Positions 39,147-44,738 of a stretch of DNA of 44,738 bases are shown piece by piece (position 1 is the first letter of the stretch; every line of letters starts with the position of its first letter). Location: the NCBI GenBank assembly GCA_030430165.1, contig JAUIGL010000055.1, positions 1 to 44,738 of the forward strand, given 5' to 3'. Position numbers and translations under genes: made by a program. This DNA is from a bacterium (GTDB lineage: Bacteria > Desulfobacterota > Binatia > HRBIN30 > CADEER01). The notes below the pieces were generated by a model. The model did not search any database, was not told the origin of the DNA, and saw only the letters and a list, made by a program, of their open reading frames with translations.

Positions 39147-40874
39147 GTGCAGGTGAAAACCTTATTCCAATTCTTGGCGGTGGCGTTGTTGCTTCACATC
39201 GCAGCGCATCGGGCGGACGCTGGGTGTGCCTGCGACTGTGACGGGGACGGTGCGGTTCACATAGCCGAGCTGATCCGCGTGACGAACATCGCCCTCGGCA
39301 ATCGGGACGTTTCGAGCTGCACCAACCTGCCCGGCCCCTGCAACGTCTGCGTCGGGCTTATCCAGGTCACCGGGTTGATCCGCTGCGTGAACAACGCGCT
39401 GAACGGGTGTCCCACGCCGCCGCCCACACCTACGCGGGAGATCGAGACACCAACCGTCGCTGCGACCCCGGCGCCCCCGACTTCGAGCGTGACTCCCACC
39501 AGAGTCGGTCCTCCGAGTCCCACACCGACGCTGGGGCCAGGACCGGACTTGATCGTCGCGTCCATCTCCACGGCGCACTTGTCGAGCTCGTCGTGCGGTC
39601 CGTTCGAAGCACTGTACCTCTGTGTGGCGAACCGGGGCAGAACGGCGAGCGGTCGCTTCGACGTCGAGCTCGTGGGCATCGAAAGATTCGTCGTCGACAA
39701 CCTTGCGGCACTGGAGCAGCGGTGTCTGCTGCGTTCCCTCACCCGGCGCGACGGCAGCTCGTTCACCGCCATCGCCGATCCCGAGAACACCGTCGCGGAA
39801 ATCGACGAAACCAACAACACGCGCACCGAATCTGTGCGCTGGCCCACGATTAGCGCGACTTGTACGGCGGCGACGCGGACGCGAACTCCGACGCGCACCC
39901 AGACACCGACCTGGAGCCAGGCACCTTCCCATACCCCGCGCACCCGCTTCAGTGTATGTGGCTGCGCCTCGACCAACCGGTTCGGCGCGCCTTGCGACGA
40001 CCCGGTAGACGCCGAGCTCCAGCCGATCGGAAGGCGCGCCGAGGCCGACAGCAAGGGAGTGTTCTGCTTCGACAATCTGCGCCCGGGCGACTACTCGATC
40101 CAACTCGCATCCTCTTGTGGCGAGGACGGCTGCTGGCAGCGGCCCCACGAAGTCACGGTCGAAGACCGCGACGTATTCGCCTACGTTCCGCTGGCTCGAA
40201 CGTTTCCACCCACCCCGCCTCCGACTCGTTGGTCGGTCACTCCTACCGGCACCCCTTCGCTTCGCGGCCGCGTTTTCGGAGGGCTCGCAAACCACACTGC
40301 GCACCTGGAGCCGGGCGGGCGGCAAGCGCCGGTCATCGACGCCGAGTTCGGCTTCCGCAACCTCGACTCGGGCTTGTACACGGTCAGCATCGACCCGCCC
40401 TGTTCCCAACAGGGCTGCTATCTCCCGGCTCAACTATGGGTGCGGCGCGCGGATACGCAGGCGCACTTCCGCCCGCAAACGATGACGCCCACCCCCACGG
40501 CCGACGGATGCACCTACGGGCTGCGCTCCAACTTCTCGATCGCCCATCCATGCCCGAGCTTGCCCGGGAGCAACGTCCGAGCTGTCGATGTCCTCGCCGG
40601 CGGCCCGAATTGTTGCTGGACGCTGTGGCCCTACAACGGGCGCTTTGTCGACTTCTACAGCCCCATCCACCGTTGCGGAGATTGGCGCGTCGTCGTCGAG
40701 GTCGCCCGCAATCCCACCACGCCGATCGAGATACGCCACGAGCTACGGCTGTACACCGCTGAACGGACTCCGGTGAGCACATACGCGGTCTCGCAGGACC
40801 GACGCTGCACCCACACCCGGACCCGTACGAGAACTCCCGCGCGCACCCGGACGCCGACTCGAACACCGCGCTAG
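39147..40874 (+). CDS. Exported dockerin-like, CARDB-containing protein with Thr-Pro linkers
   Basis: 575 residues from GTG 39147 (GTG 39153 is an alternative). Signal peptide: LFQFLAVALLLHIAAHRADA. A dockerin-like pair of Ca loops follows: DCDGDGAVHIAELIRVTNIAL (~31-51; shown partly) with second half LIQVTGLIRCVNNALNGC. Linker of PTPTPTR type (~95-140), CARDB-like domain (PDLIVASIS, ~142-240), more TRTPT linkers, two SdrD/CarboxypepD-like segments (FCFDNLRPGDYSIQL; FGFRNLDSGLYTVSI), then a C-terminal domain and a final TRTPTRTPR tail. A role in an extracellular complex is inferred from the dockerin-like part. Confidence 0.8.
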   Translation: MQVKTLFQFLAVALLLHIAAHRADAGCACDCDGDGAVHIAELIRVTNIALGNRDVSSCTNLPGPCNVCVGLIQVTGLIRCVNNALNGCPTPPPTPTREIETPTVAATPAPPTSSVTPTRVGPPSPTPTLGPGPDLIVASISTAHLSSSSCGPFEALYLCVANRGRTASGRFDVELVGIERFVVDNLAALEQRCLLRSLTRRDGSSFTAIADPENTVAEIDETNNTRTESVRWPTISATCTAATRTRTPTRTQTPTWSQAPSHTPRTRFSVCGCASTNRFGAPCDDPVDAELQPIGRRAEADSKGVFCFDNLRPGDYSIQLASSCGEDGCWQRPHEVTVEDRDVFAYVPLARTFPPTPPPTRWSVTPTGTPSLRGRVFGGLANHTAHLEPGGRQAPVIDAEFGFRNLDSGLYTVSIDPPCSQQGCYLPAQLWVRRADTQAHFRPQTMTPTPTADGCTYGLRSNFSIAHPCPSLPGSNVRAVDVLAGGPNCCWTLWPYNGRFVDFYSPIHRCGDWRVVVEVARNPTTPIEIRHELRLYTAERTPVSTYAVSQDRRCTHTRTRTRTPARTRTPTRTPR

Positions 40875-43360
40875 CGAGATTGCCGACGAACCGCGACTCT
40901 TCGGATTTGCCAGAATACAGCGAGCGGGATCACGAGCACGATCGCGGCTCTACCACCCGCACCGCCGGTTGGAGGGACGACGTTGCAGCCGCCACCGGAG
41001 TTGCCGTTTCCGCCATCTCCCGGACCCGCGCCGTTGTCGAGCTCGGCGATCAGCGCATCGCAGAGCTCGGCGTCGTCTTCGTTGACCAGCGCCGTCGACA
41101 GCGGCCGGTTGGTTGGGTCGCGGGCGGTGACCGGAGCGTGGAAGCCGGCGTCGAGCCGACCCCGATCCGGCTCGCCGTTCGGCTCGGTGCTGCCGTCGGC
41201 GAGCTCGGTGTCCTCGACGTCGAGCGGGACCAGATCCCTCGCCGGGCTGCCCGGGGAGAGGGCGAACCAGTCGTCGGCGAAGCCGGTGCCACCGACCACG
41301 CCATCGCCGCCGGCGGGATCGATCAGCAGGGCGAGGTCGCTGCGGTCGGTGTCGGGCCGCACGATGCCGAGGTAGTTGTCTGAGTTGAGGTTCCAGTCGA
41401 CGATTTGCGGCAGCAACCGCACCAACAGACCGCGCTCCTGGTTGGCCTCGATGATGTTGTAGCGCACGCGCGTGCACGGTGATTCGCCCTGCACGAATAC
41501 TCCGTTGAACCGGTGACCGTAGATCGTGTTGCTGGCGACCAGGGTCTGCCGCGCATTGTCGACCTGCACGCCGCCGTTGCTGCCGTAGATCAGGTTGTTG
41601 GTGATTCGCGCATCGTCGGAGGAAACGACGTCGACACCTCGGTTGACCGCCGAGAAGATCACGTTGTTGGTGATCCAGGCGCGGTCGGAGCGGTTGCGCA
41701 CCTGAATCCCCGACTCTCCGCCGCGCACGTAGAAGCCGTCGACCACCCCCTCACACGCGCTCCCGAGAAAGAACCCGGGGGAATCCGGCCCGGCGTCGAT
41801 CAGAACTACACCCGGGTCATCGCCGGTGGCGATGCCGTCGGAGTCGGCATAGAAGACCACCACCCCGGAGCGCGGTCGCGCTCCGATATTGTTCTCGGGG
41901 TAGACTCCCGGACCGACGATCACCGTCACTCCTGCCGCGGCCCTCGCTGCGGCGGTTTTGACCGTCGCCAGCGCGGTGGGCGCCGACGCACCGTTGGCGC
42001 CGTCGTTGCCGCTGGCGCGGACGTAGAGCGGCAGCAGCGGACGTTCGAGGTTCAGCACCTGGTCTGCGGTCGCGCCGTAGTGATAACCGAGATCGACGGT
42101 GCCACTATCGCCGCCGCTGCCGGCTACGGCGGAACCGGCCAGTCCGATCGCCGACGCCGGCGCACTGCCGGCGTCGATCGCCGGCGACGGGCCGGAGGAC
42201 CCAGCCGGCGACAAGCGAAAGTCGCCCGACGCCGCGTCGACGAAGCCCGGCTCGCCGGTGAGGTCGTAGCGATTGAAGGGGGTGTCCGGACCGTAGCCGT
42301 TGGGATTGAGATTGAACCCGGCGATGTAGCCGCAGGTCGACTCGCGACTGACCGCCAGACCGCCTAGGCCGTTCTCGGCGAGAATGTTGTTGAGCAACAT
42401 CGCGCCCCGCGACGGCGCCGCGTCGTTGCCGACGAGCACGCCCCAACCGAAGTTACCGTATGCGGTGTTGTTGGCGAGGGTAATGTCGACGACCGGTTCG
42501 CCGCCACTGCCGAGCGCAAATCCGTGTCCGCAGATCCGCCCCTCGCCGCAGGCGACCCCGCTGTCGAAAACCAGGTTGTTCGCCACCTGCAGGCGCTCTC
42601 CGTTACGAATCGTCACCCCGGTCAAGCCGCTGCCGGAGATCTGATTGTTCTGGATCACGCCATCGACGGCATCGCGCACGAACAACCCGTGGCCGTTCTG
42701 CTCGATCCCGTTGTCGAGGAGAACGTTGTTGGCGACGAACGGCTCGACCGGTCCGGCCTCGCCGCCGGCAACCGAGATTCCGCCAGTCGCGTGGTCGGCA
42801 ACGTAGTTGCCGACCAACCGCACCGGTCCGGTCGCCAACACATCGATGCCGCGCCGGTTCGAGCCGACGATCGCGCAGTCGACGACCGCGATCTCGCCGC
42901 TGTCGGTGCCGTCGCGGGCGGTGCGCACCTGCACCCCGGCGTCGTTGCCGCCGACGATGTCGAAGCCGCGGATCACCACACCGGTCCGACCGATGACGAT
43001 GAACCCGGTGCCAACCCCGGACGGAGGTCGAACCACGACCCGCCCGGGACGTCCAGTGAACGTCCCCTCCCTGTCGGCGACGATCTCGACCGGTGGTCCG
43101 AGCCCGCCGCCGCGCGCCGGAGAGATATCTCCCTCGGCGTACTCGCCGGCCGCCACGATGACCCGGTCCCCCGGGTTGGCCAGCGCCGCCGCGCCGCGCG
43201 CGATGGTGGCGAAGGCAGCATCGGCACTCGAACCGTCGGCTTCATCGGAGCCGTCGGGTGCAACGTGGAAGTCGGCCGCCCAACTCGGTTGCGAGCTCAC
43301 ACCGGCCGACGCAACGGCAGCAACTCCCAAAAAAGTAAGGATACGCGCGTACGAGTTCAT
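40871..43360 (-). CDS. Exported right-handed parallel beta-helix protein, duplicated, with C-terminal sorting tail
   Basis: 829 residues from ATG 43360. Signal peptide: ILTFLGVAAVASAGVSSQPSWA. Two homologous halves each begin with a DUF1565/pectate-lyase-like entrance (DFHVAPDGSDEADGSSADAA near 27; LYVRASGNDGANGASAPTAL near 447) and then have about ten coils with Asn ladders (NNVLLDNGIEQNGHG, NNLIYGSNGGVQVDN). The C-terminus reads GGGCNVVPPTGGAGG, then a hydrophobic helix, then RRVAVRRQSR: a tripartite sorting signal like MYXO-CTERM/GlyGly-CTERM families, with a Cys suggesting processing. Its stop overlaps that of the convergent gene by 4 nt. Ligand unknown. Confidence 0.85.
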   Translation of the reverse strand: MNSYARILTFLGVAAVASAGVSSQPSWAADFHVAPDGSDEADGSSADAAFATIARGAAALANPGDRVIVAAGEYAEGDISPARGGGLGPPVEIVADREGTFTGRPGRVVVRPPSGVGTGFIVIGRTGVVIRGFDIVGGNDAGVQVRTARDGTDSGEIAVVDCAIVGSNRRGIDVLATGPVRLVGNYVADHATGGISVAGGEAGPVEPFVANNVLLDNGIEQNGHGLFVRDAVDGVIQNNQISGSGLTGVTIRNGERLQVANNLVFDSGVACGEGRICGHGFALGSGGEPVVDITLANNTAYGNFGWGVLVGNDAAPSRGAMLLNNILAENGLGGLAVSRESTCGYIAGFNLNPNGYGPDTPFNRYDLTGEPGFVDAASGDFRLSPAGSSGPSPAIDAGSAPASAIGLAGSAVAGSGGDSGTVDLGYHYGATADQVLNLERPLLPLYVRASGNDGANGASAPTALATVKTAAARAAAGVTVIVGPGVYPENNIGARPRSGVVVFYADSDGIATGDDPGVVLIDAGPDSPGFFLGSACEGVVDGFYVRGGESGIQVRNRSDRAWITNNVIFSAVNRGVDVVSSDDARITNNLIYGSNGGVQVDNARQTLVASNTIYGHRFNGVFVQGESPCTRVRYNIIEANQERGLLVRLLPQIVDWNLNSDNYLGIVRPDTDRSDLALLIDPAGGDGVVGGTGFADDWFALSPGSPARDLVPLDVEDTELADGSTEPNGEPDRGRLDAGFHAPVTARDPTNRPLSTALVNEDDAELCDALIAELDNGAGPGDGGNGNSGGGCNVVPPTGGAGGRAAIVLVIPLAVFWQIRRVAVRRQSR

Positions 43361-43622
43361 GAGCTCGCTCAAGCAAACGCCATGCCCCGTGCCGCTGGTG
43401 CTGGGCCTCGCCAGTCCTCGTCCAATCGCGTGGCATTCTCGCCAGCCCACTTCTCTCGATCTTGCGATGCGACTGCGTGGAGTCGGACTGCTCCCCAGTC
43501 GGGGTCCCGCTGCGTGGTTTCCCTCACTGGCGCGCCACTGCTGCCTTGCTAGTGCAGGTTGCGGCGCGAGAGCGGGTGGCCAAAAGAAACGCCAACCAAC
43601 GGCGCCGCGGAGGGAGAGATCG

Positions 43623-44738
43623 ATGAAGGGAAAGTCGCTGGCGGGCAGGGCGTTTTTGGCTTTGGCGCTGATGATCGGATTCTACGTCCTCGCGCTCGGG
43701 ATCATCGGCGGGCTGCTGCTCATCCCCTATGCCGAGATGGCGTACGGCGAGCGTATCCACCTGAGACTCGCCTTCGGATGTCTTGCCGGCGCGTTGGCAA
43801 TCGGCTGGGCGATCCTGCCGCGCTTCGATTCCTTCGAGCCACCCGGACCGGAGCTCACACCCGAAGCGAATCCGCGTCTGTTCGATCGGCTGTCCGAGGT
43901 TGCCGCCAAGACCGACCAGGAGATGCCGAAAGAGGTCTATCTGGTGCCCCAGGTGAACGCGTTCGTAACCAGTCGCGGCGGTCTCATGGGCTTCGGTAGC
44001 AAGCGCGTGATGGGTCTGGGACTTCCGCTGATGCAGGTCACCGACGTCGCCGAGTTCGAAGCGATTCTGGCGCACGAGTTTGGCCACTATCACGGCGGCG
44101 ACACCAAGCTCGGGCCCTGGATCTACAAAACACGGGCGGCCATCGGACGCACCCTGGAGCACCTCGGGGAGGATGGCTGGCTGCATCTTCCGTTCCGCTG
44201 GTACGGGAACCTGTTCATGCGGATTACCCAGGCGATCTCGCGAGCACAGGAGTTCACCGCCGACCGGCTCGCCGCGACCGTCATCGGCGCGCGGCCTCTG
44301 ATCGACGGACTGAAGCGCGTCCACGCCGAAGGGGCTGTGTTCGACGCCTATTGGCGAAACGAGGCGATCCCGGTTCTACAAGCGGGCTTCCACGCGCCCC
44401 TGGCGGAGGGGTTCGATCGCTTTCTGCAAGCGCCCGGTGTGCAGAAGGCGATGGACAACTCCCTGAACAGCGAGATGGACGAACGCGAGGGCGACCCCTA
44501 CGACAGTCATCCGCCGCTGCGCGAACGAGTTGCCGCGGTCGAGGATCTCGTCGATTCGGACTCGCCGCCGGCGAAACAGCCCAAGGCGATCGCGTTGCTC
44601 GGCGACATCCGCGCCGCCGAGCAAGCCCTGGTCTCGTTCATGGCTACTGAAGGCGACGCTTCGTCGTTCGAGCCGGTGGAGTGGGACGAAACGATCGCGC
44701 GCATCTACGTTCCGCAGTGGCGCCGAACGGCCGATCAC
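43623..44738 (+). CDS. M48-family metallopeptidase, 3' end outside window
   Basis: 372 residues are visible and the frame is still open at the last base. ATG 43623 follows GGAGGGAGAG. Two N-terminal transmembrane helices (AFLALALMIGFYVLALGIIGG; ~61-79) precede the protease domain. The zinc motif is HEFGH at 151-155, and the third ligand Glu is in QEFTADRLA (Glu210). It should be a membrane-bound HtpX-like/YfgC-like protease in envelope quality control. The 262-nt gap 43361-43622 before it holds no other gene. Confidence 0.93.
   Translation, partial: MKGKSLAGRAFLALALMIGFYVLALGIIGGLLLIPYAEMAYGERIHLRLAFGCLAGALAIGWAILPRFDSFEPPGPELTPEANPRLFDRLSEVAAKTDQEMPKEVYLVPQVNAFVTSRGGLMGFGSKRVMGLGLPLMQVTDVAEFEAILAHEFGHYHGGDTKLGPWIYKTRAAIGRTLEHLGEDGWLHLPFRWYGNLFMRITQAISRAQEFTADRLAATVIGARPLIDGLKRVHAEGAVFDAYWRNEAIPVLQAGFHAPLAEGFDRFLQAPGVQKAMDNSLNSEMDEREGDPYDSHPPLRERVAAVEDLVDSDSPPAKQPKAIALLGDIRAAEQALVSFMATEGDASSFEPVEWDETIARIYVPQWRRTADH

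Noticed and set aside
39162..40433. 423-codon minus-strand frame under the dockerin-like gene
   Set aside because: Product is Arg-rich with no motif; the plus-strand frame has a signal peptide and domains.

Overview
This is a high-GC, gene-dense bacterial chromosome segment. Both strands are used and most intergenic gaps are short. No tRNA, rRNA, CRISPR array, integrase or intact insertion sequence was seen. Gene content points to an uncultured, soil-type, Gram-negative lineage. I would guess Candidatus Binatota or a neighbouring group once filed under Deltaproteobacteria. Reasons: a dockerin-like secreted protein with long Thr-Pro linkers, a wax ester synthase/DGAT, an F420-dependent luciferase-like oxidoreductase, a CehA/McbA-type PHP protein and outer-membrane proteins. 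This placement is inference from recalled gene style, not from a marker gene.

Layout. 1-5.9 kb: a 5'-truncated secreted PHP-domain protein, a HEAT-repeat exported protein, a small exported protein and an LRAT-like NlpC/P60 protein. 5.9-10.5 kb: a methyltransferase with MsrB on the minus strand, then DCC-family oxidoreductase, MsrP and MsrQ on the plus strand; together these form a methionine-sulfoxide repair neighbourhood. 10.5-15.2 kb: an SDR, a DUF5666 protein with GIGGTG repeats and a DUF6502 protein, divergent from a 12-cysteine exported protein across a regulatory region with two identical-format palindromes; then an outer-membrane barrel protein. 15.2-23.4 kb: lipid and redox metabolism (wax synthase, nitronate monooxygenase-like, LLM oxidoreductase, enoyl-CoA hydratase), a DTW-domain tRNA modification enzyme, and a parvulin/HupE pair. 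23.5-28.2 kb: an exported protein with a classic terminator, an M20 peptidase, DNA glycosylase Tag and a fatty acyl-CoA ligase. 28.6-36.7 kb: an FG-GAP propeller protein, an Ada/AlkA fusion with Ogt in an operon, a thioesterase with a divergent KARI-like protein, and a B12-type radical SAM protein. 36.9-44.7 kb: an MBL-like DUF4336-type protein, a GSU2403-type nucleotidyltransferase, two very large exported proteins and a 3'-truncated M48 peptidase.

The most unusual signal is intergenic. At least eight gaps carry arrays of short, GC-rich hairpins whose stems vary with matching changes on both arms while a short linker stays constant. Six arrays (type A, linker GTCCAAA/TTTGGAC) mostly consist of three hairpins between four linkers spaced 22-27 bp, ending in a G-rich tail. 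Two arrays (type B, linker GTCCCAA/TTGGGAC) consist of two such halves facing each other. They usually begin within a few bases of a stop codon. Three other palindromic elements (at about 8.1, 28.3 and 36.8 kb) have MITE-like terminal inverted repeats, and a facing pair of G-quadruplex motifs lies near 32.0 kb.

Functionally the segment combines envelope protein quality control (MsrP/Q, parvulin, M48), alkylation-damage DNA repair (Tag, Ada-AlkA, Ogt), acyl-CoA/lipid metabolism and a set of very large exported proteins. Start codons were revised where a Shine-Dalgarno sequence, a signal peptide or family length decided. Everything here was read by eye without database searches.
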